Below are positions 1 through 6,650 of a DNA stretch of 9,353 bases, piece by piece. The stretch covers positions 1 to 9,353 of the forward strand of contig JACOVB010000074.1 in NCBI GenBank assembly GCA_016177555.1, written 5' to 3'. A program made the translations under genes and the position numbers. The notes beneath the pieces were generated by a model. It ran no database searches. It was not told the DNA's origin and worked only from the letters and a program-made list of their open reading frames with translations. Position 1 is the first letter of the stretch. The number at the start of each line of letters is the position of its first letter. The DNA comes from Candidatus Rokuibacteriota bacterium. GTDB lineage: Bacteria > Methylomirabilota > Methylomirabilia > Rokubacteriales > CSP1-6.

Positions 1-2074
1 CGGTTTCGCTGTAGACCACGCTCTCGCCGAGCACCTGGCCGAGGCCCTGCGCGATCCCACCGTGAACCTGGCCCTCGACGATGACGGCGTGCACGATGTT
101 GCCGACGTCGTCCACCGCCGCGTAGCCGACCACCGTCGTCACGCCGGTCGCCGGATCGATCTCGACCTCGCAGACGTGACAGCCGTTCGGGAAGCTCATC
201 TGCGGCGAGATGAACTTCGCGGCGCTGTCCAGTCCACCCGCGAGATCTTCCGGCATCCCCGACATCGTGCGCGCGCGCCGCGCCAGATCGGAAATCCCGA
301 TCTCCCGGTCGGTCCCGCTCACGCGGAACCTGCCGTCTCGGAACTCGACGTCGAACGGCGCCGCCTCGAACAGGCGTGCGGCGATCCGACGGCCCTTCTC
401 GATCGCCGCGTCGCAGGCGAGCGCGGTCGCGCTGCCGGCCATCATCATCGAGCGCGACGCCACGCTCGGCGTGCCCGCCGGCGCCTCGTCGCTGTCGCCC
501 TCGATGAGCCGGACCGCGCTCCCGTCCACGCCGAGCTTTCGCGCGACGAGCAACGGGAAGGTCGACAGGTGTCCCTGCCCGAGCGCCTGCACGCCGGTGC
601 GCAGGGTGACCCGGCCGTCGTCCTCGAAGCGGAGGTCCACGGTCTCGTCAAGGATGCCTCCCGCCACCTCGAGGAAGCAGCACAGGCCGATGCCTCGCAG
701 CCTGCCCGCTCGCTCCGACGCCGCGCGCCGCGCCGGGAAGCCCCGCCAGTCCGCCAGCGCCAGCGCCCTCCCCATCACCGTCTCGAACTCCCCGCTGTCG
801 TACACCTGGCCGGTCGCCGTCCGGTACGGCATGGCAGTCGGTGGGATGAAGTTCCGCCGCCGGAGCTCCACCCGGTCGATGCCCATCGCCTGCGCGGCCG
901 AGTCGATCAGGCGTTCGATGAGATAGAGCGCCTCCGGGCGGCCAGCGCCCCGGTAGGGCCCCAGCGGCGCCGCGTTGGTGAGGATCATCTTCACGTCGAT
1001 CTGGATCGCGGGAAGCGCATACACGCTGGAGAGACAGTTCTTCGTGTTGTGGGTGGCGAAGATGGCCGCGTACGTCGAGACGTAGGCGCCGATGCCCACG
1101 AACGTGCGCACGCGCAGGGCGAGGAACTGGCCCTGCGCATCCAGAGCAAGCTCGCCCTCGAGCACGCCGTCGCGGCCGTGCGTGTCGGCCAGGAAGCTCT
1201 CGACCCGGGTCGCCCGCCACTTCACCGGGCGGCCCACCCGCCGCGCCGCCCAGAGCACCACGGCGTACTCCGGGTACGCCTGTACCTTCATGCCGAAGCC
1301 GCCGCCGACGTCGTACGTGAGCACGCGGATTTTCTCCGGCGGTACCTTGAACACGCCCTCGGCGAGCAATCGGCGCACCACCGCGACGCCCTGCGTGCCC
1401 GCGATCAGCGTATAGCGTTCGGTCGTCGCATCCCACTGCCCGATGGCGGCGCGCGGCTCCAGCGCCGCGGGGGCCAGGCGCGTGTCGAGCAGCCGCACGC
1501 GCGCGACGTGGGCGGCCCCCGTGAGCGCGGCCTCGACCGCCGGCGCATCGCCGTCCGTCCAGTCGAAGGCGACGTTGTCCGGCGCCTCGGGCCAGATGGT
1601 CGGCGCGCCCGGTGCCATCGCCCGCTCGACGTCCGCCGCGGCCGCCAGCTCCGCGAGGTCGGCGACCACCGCCTCGACCGCATCCTGCGCCTGCGCGAGG
1701 GTCTCCGCCACGACGACCGCGATCGCTTCGCCGACGTACCGCACGCGCGCCGCCGCGAGCGGCGGCATCGCCGCGGCGAACATCGGCTTGCCGCCGCGCC
1801 CCGGAAACGACGCCACGGGGAGGATCGCGCCGAGCCCCTCGTCGGCGAGGTCCCTTCCCGTGAACACGCCGATCACGCCGGGCATTGTCCTGGCCTTCGA
1901 CACGTCCACCCCGCGGATCCCCGCGTGCCCGACCGGCGCCCGCACGAACGCCGCATGCGCCTGTCCGGGCACGTCGATGTCGTCGGTGAAACGTCCGCGC
2001 CCGGTGAGCAGCGGCTCGTCCTCGCTGCGCCGGGCGCCGCGGTCGCTGCCGAATCGCAGGATGTTCTCACTCAC
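1..2074 (-). CDS. Molybdopterin-binding catalytic subunit, CoxL / xanthine dehydrogenase family (partial, C-terminus beyond left edge)
   Basis: Large subunit of a molybdenum hydroxylase (CO dehydrogenase/xanthine oxidase superfamily), which oxidises its substrate with water and passes electrons to FAD and [2Fe-2S] partner subunits. 691 codons are visible of the usual ~770-800. The reading frame is open from a GTG at 2074 to the window edge. In order: N-terminal a/b hammerhead (about residues 20-140, with LLTGRGRFTDDI at 22-33), the GGGFGMK cofactor motif at about 257-263, the active-site loop PYRGAGR at about 373-379, a GQGH motif, and the late SFPNGCHVCEVEIDP and VEGQVHGGIAQGLGQ motifs. The final segment carrying the catalytic glutamate lies outside. 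The loop lacks the Cys of form I CO dehydrogenase and matches the form II / generic hydroxylase type, so CO oxidation is not implied. The GTG start is supported by a GGAGGA box 5 nt upstream. The medium (FAD) and small (FeS) subunits are not in view. They could lie beyond the left edge. Confidence 0.93.
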   Translation of the reverse strand, partial: MSENILRFGSDRGARRSEDEPLLTGRGRFTDDIDVPGQAHAAFVRAPVGHAGIRGVDVSKARTMPGVIGVFTGRDLADEGLGAILPVASFPGRGGKPMFAAAMPPLAAARVRYVGEAIAVVVAETLAQAQDAVEAVVADLAELAAAADVERAMAPGAPTIWPEAPDNVAFDWTDGDAPAVEAALTGAAHVARVRLLDTRLAPAALEPRAAIGQWDATTERYTLIAGTQGVAVVRRLLAEGVFKVPPEKIRVLTYDVGGGFGMKVQAYPEYAVVLWAARRVGRPVKWRATRVESFLADTHGRDGVLEGELALDAQGQFLALRVRTFVGIGAYVSTYAAIFATHNTKNCLSSVYALPAIQIDVKMILTNAAPLGPYRGAGRPEALYLIERLIDSAAQAMGIDRVELRRRNFIPPTAMPYRTATGQVYDSGEFETVMGRALALADWRGFPARRAASERAGRLRGIGLCCFLEVAGGILDETVDLRFEDDGRVTLRTGVQALGQGHLSTFPLLVARKLGVDGSAVRLIEGDSDEAPAGTPSVASRSMMMAGSATALACDAAIEKGRRIAARLFEAAPFDVEFRDGRFRVSGTDREIGISDLARRARTMSGMPEDLAGGLDSAAKFISPQMSFPNGCHVCEVEIDPATGVTTVVGYAAVDDVGNIVHAVIVEGQVHGGIAQGLGQVLGESVVYSET

Positions 2075-2079
2075 CGCGT

Positions 2080-2085
2080 TCCTCC
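2080..2085 (-). promoter_or_regulatory. Ribosome binding site fixing the GTG start of the molybdenum hydroxylase gene
   Basis: Read on the minus strand, GGAGGA lies 5 nt before the GTG at 2074. The nearby upstream ATG (2099) is in another frame and reaches a stop after ten codons, so the GTG is the best start. Confidence 0.7.
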
Positions 2086-2115
2086 GTCTTGCGGCTCATC
2101 ACCGCGCGCGGGCTC

Positions 2116-2145
2116 TTGACAAGCCGCGGACGCGACGAGTATAAG
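2116..2145 (+). promoter_or_regulatory. Near-consensus sigma70-type promoter (plus strand)
   Basis: A -35 box TTGACA (2116-2121, 6 of 6) is separated by 18 bp from a -10 box TATAAG (2140-2145, 5 of 6), predicting a start near 2152. In such GC-rich DNA this pairing is unlikely by chance. It points at the decayed ABC-transporter gene, giving an untranslated leader of about 120 nt. It may now be the main promoter for the hydrolase genes downstream. An 8-bp palindrome GTGATCAC (2153-2160) sits at the predicted start site and could be part of an operator, which is speculative. Confidence 0.65.
2138..2143 (-). promoter_or_regulatory. Possible -10 element for the divergent molybdenum hydroxylase gene
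   Basis: The minus strand reads TATACT (5 of 6 against TATAAT) inside the plus-strand -10 region, about 64 bp ahead of the GTG at 2074. No good -35 box is visible 16-18 bp further upstream, so an activator or another sigma factor would be needed. If real, the two divergent promoters overlap and would compete. Confidence 0.3.
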
Positions 2146-2259
2146 CCCTGGTGTGATCACGTCCCAGTTCTCGACCCGCCACCCGCGGCCGGCCGGCGTC
2201 GGGCGGCGCCGGCGCCCGGACGCGGCATGGCACCGCCACGGCAACGCCGATGTTCTCGA

Positions 2260-2267
2260 GGAGGAGG
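2260..2267 (+). promoter_or_regulatory. Ribosome binding site of the decayed substrate-binding protein gene
   Basis: GGAGGAGG lies 4 nt before the ATG at 2272. The ATG opens with codons for M-R-L-T-R, a common beginning of exported substrate-binding proteins. After about 7-10 codons this frame no longer resembles the family, while good family sequence continues in the next frame. The start signal therefore seems to have survived a deletion that removed the body of the gene. Confidence 0.5.
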
Positions 2268-2271
2268 CGCC

Positions 2272-2932
2272 ATGCGATTGACGAGAAACGGCTCTCGCAC
2301 ACCCTTTGGAACCCCCTCGGGACCAGGGACTACGGCGCCACGATCGCGGCGATCCCGCAAGGCACCGATGGCGTCTCGGCGGTCATCGTGGGCGTCGACC
2401 GCATCCGGATGTTCGAGGCCTGGTTCAACTTCGGGATGGACAAGAAGCTCAAGATCCACGGCGGCTCCTGGATGCAACAGGACGTGCTGCCGCAGATGGA
2501 CGACCGCGCCATCGGGCTGATCGGCAACTCGGCGCACTACGCGGCGGGCCTGGACACGCCGGAGAACAGGGCCTTCACGGACGCGTTCGCCGGAAGCACA
2601 AGCGGTTGCCCTCCTGGTTCGCCGAGTCGGCGTACACCGCGGGCCTGTGGACGAAGACGGCGATCGACGCGATCAACGGCAAGGTCGAGGACCGCGCCGC
2701 CTTCCTGAAGGCGATGCGTCAGGCGCAGATCAAGGCGCCCCGCGGGCTGCTGCGCATGGACGAGTACGACAACCCGATCCAGAACGTCTACATCTCGAAG
2801 GTCCAGAAGATCAAGCATCCGGTGCTCGGCGACGTCCTCACCAACGTGCCGATCAAGACCTACGAGGCGGTGTCCCAGTTCTGGAAGTGGACACCCGAGG
2901 AGTTCCTGAAGCGGGGGCCGTACAGGCGGTAG
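2272..2932 (+). pseudogene. Decayed LIV-type ABC transporter substrate-binding protein (internal deletion plus frameshift)
   Basis: Remnant of a periplasmic binding protein of the branched-chain amino acid/amide (LivK-like) family. Only the C-terminal half is recognisable, about 210 residues against a normal 380-430. From about 2300 one frame reads HTLWNPLGTRDYG and continues through LPQMDDRAIGLIG and LDTPENRAFTDAFA. Near 2589-2591 the family sequence jumps to the next frame as RKHKRLPSWFAESAYTAG, continuing with APRGLLRMDEYDNPIQNVYI, KTYEAVSQFW and TPEEFLK to a TAG at 2930. One missing C in the CC run at 2590-2591 explains the jump exactly. At the 5' end the signal peptide and first lobe are absent. 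The ATG at 2272 with its RBS is probably the original start, fused out of frame to the second lobe. The encoded protein cannot be functional. A sequencing or assembly error could account for the frameshift but hardly for the missing half. Confidence 0.85.
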
Positions 2933-2942
2933 CCCCGCACCA

Positions 2943-3062
2943 GCCGACTTCATCTACGTCGTCGCCTCCGGACGGTTCGTCTTCCACGGCACGCCCCAGG
3001 AGCTGTCGGGGGCGGCCGAGATCCTCGACCACCATCTCGGCGTCTCCGCAGGCGGCCCGTGA
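2943..3062 (+). pseudogene. C-terminal remnant of a LivF-type ABC transporter ATPase
   Basis: A 39-codon segment in a third reading frame reads ADFIYVVASGRFVFHGTPQE, then EL and, near the end, HHLGV, stopping at TGA 3060-3062. This is the standard end of a LivF/LivG ATPase: 'ADR.YVL..GR.V..GTP.EL', with a final LGV. No Walker A, signature or Walker B motif exists upstream. The preceding 10 bases follow directly on the stop codon of the binding-protein remnant. The rest of the ATPase gene, and probably the permease genes that usually lie between the two, have been deleted. The segment is too short to act as a protein. It was probably the end of the gene just before the acetamidase, 22 bp away. 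Confidence 0.7.
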
Positions 3063-3071
3063 GACGCTCCC

Positions 3072-3079
3072 AAGGAGGT
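3072..3079 (+). promoter_or_regulatory. Strong ribosome binding site of the acetamidase gene
   Basis: AAGGAGGT is a full match to the anti-Shine-Dalgarno sequence, with 6 nt between GGAGG and the ATG at 3085. It fixes the start, although the same frame stays open far upstream through the pseudogene region. Confidence 0.75.
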
Positions 3080-3084
3080 CCCTG

Positions 3085-4020
3085 ATGCCCGCTCACCGTT
3101 TTCTCGCCCCGTCCCCCGACACGGTCCACTGGGGCTACTTCGATGCGACGATCCCGCCGCGGTTGACGGTCGACTCGGGCGATACCGTCACGGTCGACAC
3201 CGTCTCGGGCGGTCTGGTCGAGGTGGCCGATCCCTCGATCATGCGGCCGGACCACCGGGAGATCGTCGAGCGGCTGAAACCGGTCCTCGGCCCGCACATC
3301 CTCACGGGGCCGATCGCCGTGCGCGGCGCGGAGCCCGGCGACACGCTCGAAGTGCGCATCGCGTCGATCGAGCTCTCGGTCGATTGGGGGTGGAACGTGA
3401 TCCGCCCGCTGAAGGGCGCGCTGCCGGAGGACTTCCCGGCGTTCCAGCGCCGCATCGTCCCGATCGACCGCACGACGATGACCGCGACACTGCCGTGGGG
3501 ACCGACGCTCCCGCTCCGGCCCTTCTTCGGCATCCTCGCGACGGCGCCGCGCCCCGAGTACGGCACCATCTCGTCCATCGAGCCGCGCGAGTTCGGCGGC
3601 AACATCGACAACAAGGAACTCGTGCCCGGCACGTCGCTCTTCCTCCCGGTGTTCGTGCCGGGCGCCAACTTCTCCGCGGGCGACGGCCACGCCGTCCAGG
3701 GCGACGGCGAGGTGTGCCTCACCGCGCTCGAGACCTGCCTGACCGGGACCTTCGAGCTGGTGCTGCACAAGGGCCTGGGGCTGGCGTTCCCGCGCGCCGT
3801 GACGCCGACTCACTACATCGCGATGGGGATGGACCCCGACCTCGACGACGCGGCCAAGCAGGCGCTGCGCGACATGATCGTGTGGCTCCGGCAGCTGAGG
3901 GGCTGGACGCCGGAGGAGGCCTACGTCTTCTGCAGCCTCGCGTGCGACCTCCGCGTGACGCAGCTCGTCGACGGCAACAAGGGCATCCATGCCATGGTGA
4001 GCCGCGACCTGGTGGACTAG
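3085..4020 (+). CDS. Acetamidase/formamidase family protein
   Basis: Cytoplasmic hydrolase of the FmdA/AmdA family, which converts short amides such as formamide or acetamide to the acid and ammonia. 311 residues, complete and within the family's size range. The opening VHWGYFDATIPP (about 14-25) and SGDTVTVDTVSGG (31-43) are family-typical. GGNIDNKEL at 171-179 and GDGHAVQGDGEV at 199-210 are the conserved core motifs, with His202 and the acidic residues around it as likely active-site positions. The C-terminus has the usual LACDLRVTQLVDGNKG segment. The perfect ribosome binding site supports the ATG at 3085. It lies 22 bp after the ABC ATPase remnant and 39 bp before the amidase, so it was probably once part of a transporter-hydrolase operon. 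The actual amide substrate cannot be told from sequence. Some family members act on other small amides. Confidence 0.93.
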   Translation: MPAHRFLAPSPDTVHWGYFDATIPPRLTVDSGDTVTVDTVSGGLVEVADPSIMRPDHREIVERLKPVLGPHILTGPIAVRGAEPGDTLEVRIASIELSVDWGWNVIRPLKGALPEDFPAFQRRIVPIDRTTMTATLPWGPTLPLRPFFGILATAPRPEYGTISSIEPREFGGNIDNKELVPGTSLFLPVFVPGANFSAGDGHAVQGDGEVCLTALETCLTGTFELVLHKGLGLAFPRAVTPTHYIAMGMDPDLDDAAKQALRDMIVWLRQLRGWTPEEAYVFCSLACDLRVTQLVDGNKGIHAMVSRDLVD

Positions 4021-4044
4021 GAGCGCCGGCCGCGGGGAATCGAC

Positions 4045-4050
4045 TACACT
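4045..4050 (+). promoter_or_regulatory. Possible -10 element for a leaderless amidase transcript
   Basis: TACACT (4 of 6 to TATAAT, with the key first T, second A and last T) ends 9 nt before the ATG at 4060. No Shine-Dalgarno sequence precedes that ATG. The spacing would put the transcript start at or next to the start codon. No -35 box is evident. Confidence 0.3.
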
Positions 4051-4059
4051 GGGCCTGCC

Positions 4060-5454
4060 ATGATCGCGACCGACGCCCTGACGCTCGCCCGGCAGATCCG
4101 CGGGAAGGAGGTCTCGCCCGTCGCGGTGGTGGACGCCGTCCTTCACCGCATCGAGGCCCTCCAGCCCACCGTCAACGCCTTCATCACCGTCACCGCCGAC
4201 GAGGCCCGCGAGGCCGCGCGGCGCGCCGAGGCGGCGGTGATGGCCGGCGCGCCGCTGGGCCAGCTCCACGGCGTGCCGTTCTCGGTGAAGGACCTGCTCT
4301 TCACCAAGGGCGTCCGCACGACGATGGGCTCGTTCATCTTCGCCGAGCAAGTGCCGGGCGAGGACGCCGTGCCCGTGCGCCGGCTGCGCGAGGCCGGGGC
4401 CATCCTGATCGGCAAGACGACGACGCCGGAGTTTGGCCACAAGCCGCTCACCGACAGCCCGCTCTTCGGGGTGACCCGGAACCCGTGGGACCTCTCGCGC
4501 ACGCCGGGCGGCTCGTCGGGCGGGGCGGCGGCCGCGGTCGCCAGCGGACAGGGGCCGCTCGCCCTCGGCACCGACGGCGGCGGCTCCATCCGCATCCCCG
4601 CCGCCTGCTGCGGCATCGTCGGGCTCAAGCCGACCCTCGGCCGCGTGCCCCATGTCCACCAGGCGGATCTCTTCTCGACGTCGTCTGACATCGGCCCCAT
4701 GACGCGGACGGTGGCGGACGCCGCCGCCTGCCTCGACGCGATCGTCGGCTTCGACCCCGGCGACCCCTACTCGCGCCCGGAGCCGCCCGACGATCCGCGC
4801 GGCGTCGAGGTGCGCGGCCTGCGTCTCGGATGGATGCCGCGCGTGGGCAACCGCCTGGTCGACGGCGAGACGCTCGCCGCCTGCGAGGCGGCCGTGCGCC
4901 ACCTCGAGGGGCAGGGTGCGCGCGTGGAGACGGTGGAGGAGGACTTCGCCGCCTTCGAGCCGATCTTTCTCGTGTTCCTCCAGGGCGGGCTCGCCGCCCG
5001 CATCGGCTCGCACATGGCGAAGTTCGGCGACCGAGTGGCGAAGAGCCTGCGCGAGTCGGTGGAGCGGGGCGCCGGATGGTCGGCAGTGGACTGGGGCCAC
5101 GCGTTGGGCCAGCGCACCGTCGTGTTCCGCCGCGCGCAGGCGCTCTTCCGGCGCTTCGACGTCCTCGTGTCGCCGACGCTCTCCCGCCCGGCCCTCGCCG
5201 CTGACCACGATCCGTTCCAGCCGATCACCATCGGCGGAGAGGCGGCCGGCTCGATCCGCGGCGCCTGGTACCCCTACACGTTCCCGTTCAATCTTTCCGG
5301 CCACCCGGCGGTGTCGCTGCCGTGCGGGTGGTCCTCGGACGGCCTGCCGATCGGGCTCCAGATCGTCGGCCCATGGTACGGCGACCGCCGCGTGCTGGCG
5401 CTGGCCGCGCACCTCGAGCGCGAGCGCCCCGTCGCGCGCCCGATGCCGCTCTAA
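4060..5454 (+). CDS. Amidase, amidase-signature (AS) family
   Basis: Serine hydrolase of the amidase-signature family, splitting a carboxamide into acid and ammonia or amine. 464 residues, the normal length. The whole Ser-cisSer-Lys triad is present: Lys77 in GVPFSVKDLLF, Ser152 in the GGSSGG loop, and nucleophile Ser176 in GTDGGGSIRIP. The spacings Lys-75-Ser-24-Ser equal those of characterised members. The C-terminal PFNLSGHPAVSLPCGWSSDG motif is also complete. The family includes GatA, but no GatB or GatC is adjacent and the neighbours are catabolic hydrolases, so a stand-alone amidase is more likely. No signal peptide is visible. The start has no obvious ribosome binding site. The ATG at 4060 agrees with the family's N-terminus (alternation of A, L and I before the SPVAVVDAVLHRIE helix). 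Substrate is unknown. Family members range from aliphatic to aryl amides. Confidence 0.95.
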   Translation: MIATDALTLARQIRGKEVSPVAVVDAVLHRIEALQPTVNAFITVTADEAREAARRAEAAVMAGAPLGQLHGVPFSVKDLLFTKGVRTTMGSFIFAEQVPGEDAVPVRRLREAGAILIGKTTTPEFGHKPLTDSPLFGVTRNPWDLSRTPGGSSGGAAAAVASGQGPLALGTDGGGSIRIPAACCGIVGLKPTLGRVPHVHQADLFSTSSDIGPMTRTVADAAACLDAIVGFDPGDPYSRPEPPDDPRGVEVRGLRLGWMPRVGNRLVDGETLAACEAAVRHLEGQGARVETVEEDFAAFEPIFLVFLQGGLAARIGSHMAKFGDRVAKSLRESVERGAGWSAVDWGHALGQRTVVFRRAQALFRRFDVLVSPTLSRPALAADHDPFQPITIGGEAAGSIRGAWYPYTFPFNLSGHPAVSLPCGWSSDGLPIGLQIVGPWYGDRRVLALAAHLERERPVARPMPL

Positions 5455-5475
5455 CCACCGTCTCCGGAGGACGCC

Positions 5476-6300
5476 ATGCCGCTCTCGTCAAAGGGCTTCC
5501 CGGTCCTGCTCAGCTTCGACCTCGACGCCGAGACCATGTGGACGGCGCGCGATCCCAAGAACGCCGAGCGTCCCATCGTGATGAGCCAGGGCGCCTACGG
5601 CTGGAAGGTGGGCGTTCCGCGCATCCTCGACCTGCTCGACCGCTACGGGCTCAAGGTGACCTTCTTCATCCCGGGACTGGTGATGGAGCAGCGGCCCGCG
5701 GTGGTCGAGGACATCATGAAGCGCGGCCACGAGATCGCCCATCACTCGTGGTCCCACGCCTGGATCGTCACCCTCACGCTCGAGCAGGAGCGGGAGGAGA
5801 TGGAGAAGGGCATCGACATCATCCGGCGCATGACGGGCCGCACGCCCGCCGGCTACCGCTCGCCGGCCGCCGAGTTCAGCCCGCACACGCTCCGCATGCT
5901 CGCGGAATACGGTTTCGGCTACTCCTCCAACTACTTCGACGACGACTCGCCGTACCTCCACCGCATCGACGGCCGGCTCACCGACATCGTCGAGTTCCCC
6001 TTCGCGTGGGTGCTGGACGACGCGCCGTTCTTCCAGTACTCGATCGCGTTGCCCGGCCGCACGATGCAGCCGCCCTCGGCCGTGTTCGAGGCCTGGCGCC
6101 GCGAGTTCGACGTCCTCTACCGCGAGGACCGCTACTTCTGCCTGGCCATGCACCCGCAGATCATCGGCCGTCCCTCGCGCATCACGCTGCTCGAGGAGCT
6201 GATCACGTACATCCTCGGCCACTCCCGCGTCTGGCTCGCGCGCTGCGATGAGGTGGCCGACGCCGTGCGCCCCGCCCTGCGCGCCGGGGCCCGCGCGTGA
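5476..6300 (+). CDS. NodB-fold polysaccharide deacetylase family hydrolase (PuuE/imidase-like)
   Basis: Metal-dependent (or related) hydrolase of the carbohydrate esterase 4 / NodB-homology fold, 274 residues, complete. Motif 1 is SFDLDAE (13-19), motif 2 HSWSH (90-94, the metal-binding H-S-x-x-H), motif 3 RSPAAEFSP (128-136), and a late His226 in LAMHPQIIGRP. It has no signal peptide or membrane segment, so it acts in the cytoplasm, unlike cell-wall chitin or peptidoglycan deacetylases. The FDxDxE version of motif 1 and the MHPQ..GRP ending are those of the PuuE allantoinase / cyclic imidase / HpPgdA subgroup. With two amidases directly upstream, a role in opening a cyclic amide, imide or ureide is a fair inference. 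The gene lies 21 bp after the amidase with a GGAGG box (5466-5470) 5 nt before its ATG. Its TGA overlaps the GTG of the next, truncated gene. Confidence 0.9.
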   Translation: MPLSSKGFPVLLSFDLDAETMWTARDPKNAERPIVMSQGAYGWKVGVPRILDLLDRYGLKVTFFIPGLVMEQRPAVVEDIMKRGHEIAHHSWSHAWIVTLTLEQEREEMEKGIDIIRRMTGRTPAGYRSPAAEFSPHTLRMLAEYGFGYSSNYFDDDSPYLHRIDGRLTDIVEFPFAWVLDDAPFFQYSIALPGRTMQPPSAVFEAWRREFDVLYREDRYFCLAMHPQIIGRPSRITLLEELITYILGHSRVWLARCDEVADAVRPALRAGARA

Positions 6301-6650
6301 GACTCGCCGGCCGTCGCGTGCTGGTCACCGGCGCCGCCTCCGGCATCGGCCTCGCCATCGCGCGCCTGTTCCGGCGGGAGGGAGCCAGCGTGGCGATGCT
6401 GGACCGCGACGAGTCGCGGCTGAAGGAGGCGGCGGGAATGGAGGGCGCCATCCCGCTGCCGTGCGACGTGGCCGACGAGCGGCAAGTGAGGGAGGCGGTG
6501 GATCGGGCGGTCGCCGCGCTCGGGGGCCTGGATGGCGTGGTGAACAGCGCGGGGATCGATCTCATGCGCCCCTTCGAGGAGATGACGTGGAGGTGTGAGC
6601 CTCTCAGATCATCCAGCGCCCGCCATCGATCAAGATGGACTGCCCGGTGA
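6297..6650 (+). pseudogene. Short-chain dehydrogenase/reductase, truncated after the cofactor-binding half
   Basis: N-terminal part of a classical SDR, starting at a GTG that overlaps the previous stop by 4 bp (GTGA). The Rossmann motif TGAASGIG is at residues 11-18, CDVAD at 56-60 and VVNSAGI at 81-87. Family similarity ends around residue 97 (EEMT, about position 6590), just where an SDR would continue into the helix carrying the conserved Asn. The rest, through the TGA at 6648-6650, is out-of-family sequence lying across the 3' end of the opposing SDR gene. The Ser-Tyr-x-x-x-Lys catalytic part is missing, so it should have no oxidoreductase activity. It was presumably the fourth gene of the hydrolase operon and oxidised or reduced a product or substrate of it. 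Confidence 0.85.

Noticed and set aside
2067..2099. Ten-codon minus-strand frame (ATG 2099 to TGA 2067) overlapping the hydroxylase start, a possible leader peptide
   Set aside because: It has no ribosome binding site of its own and no attenuator-like codon run. Its length is easily due to chance.
62..2119. 685-codon open frame on the plus strand opposite the molybdenum hydroxylase gene
   Set aside because: Its translation is Arg/His/Ala-rich with no recognisable motif, while the minus strand shows clear family motifs. It is a GC-driven antisense shadow.
2205..2216. 12-bp perfect palindrome GGCGCCGGCGCC in the leader region
   Set aside because: Such G/C-only palindromes are expected often at this base composition, and no T-run follows to make a terminator.
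2647..3084. Upstream extension of the acetamidase frame through the pseudogene region
   Set aside because: The extension has no family similarity and overlaps the transporter remnants in other frames. The perfect ribosome binding site at 3072-3079 marks the true start.
2950..5412. 820-codon open frame on the minus strand opposite acetamidase and amidase
   Set aside because: It crosses two well-supported genes and an intergenic gap and has biased low-complexity composition. It is a shadow frame.
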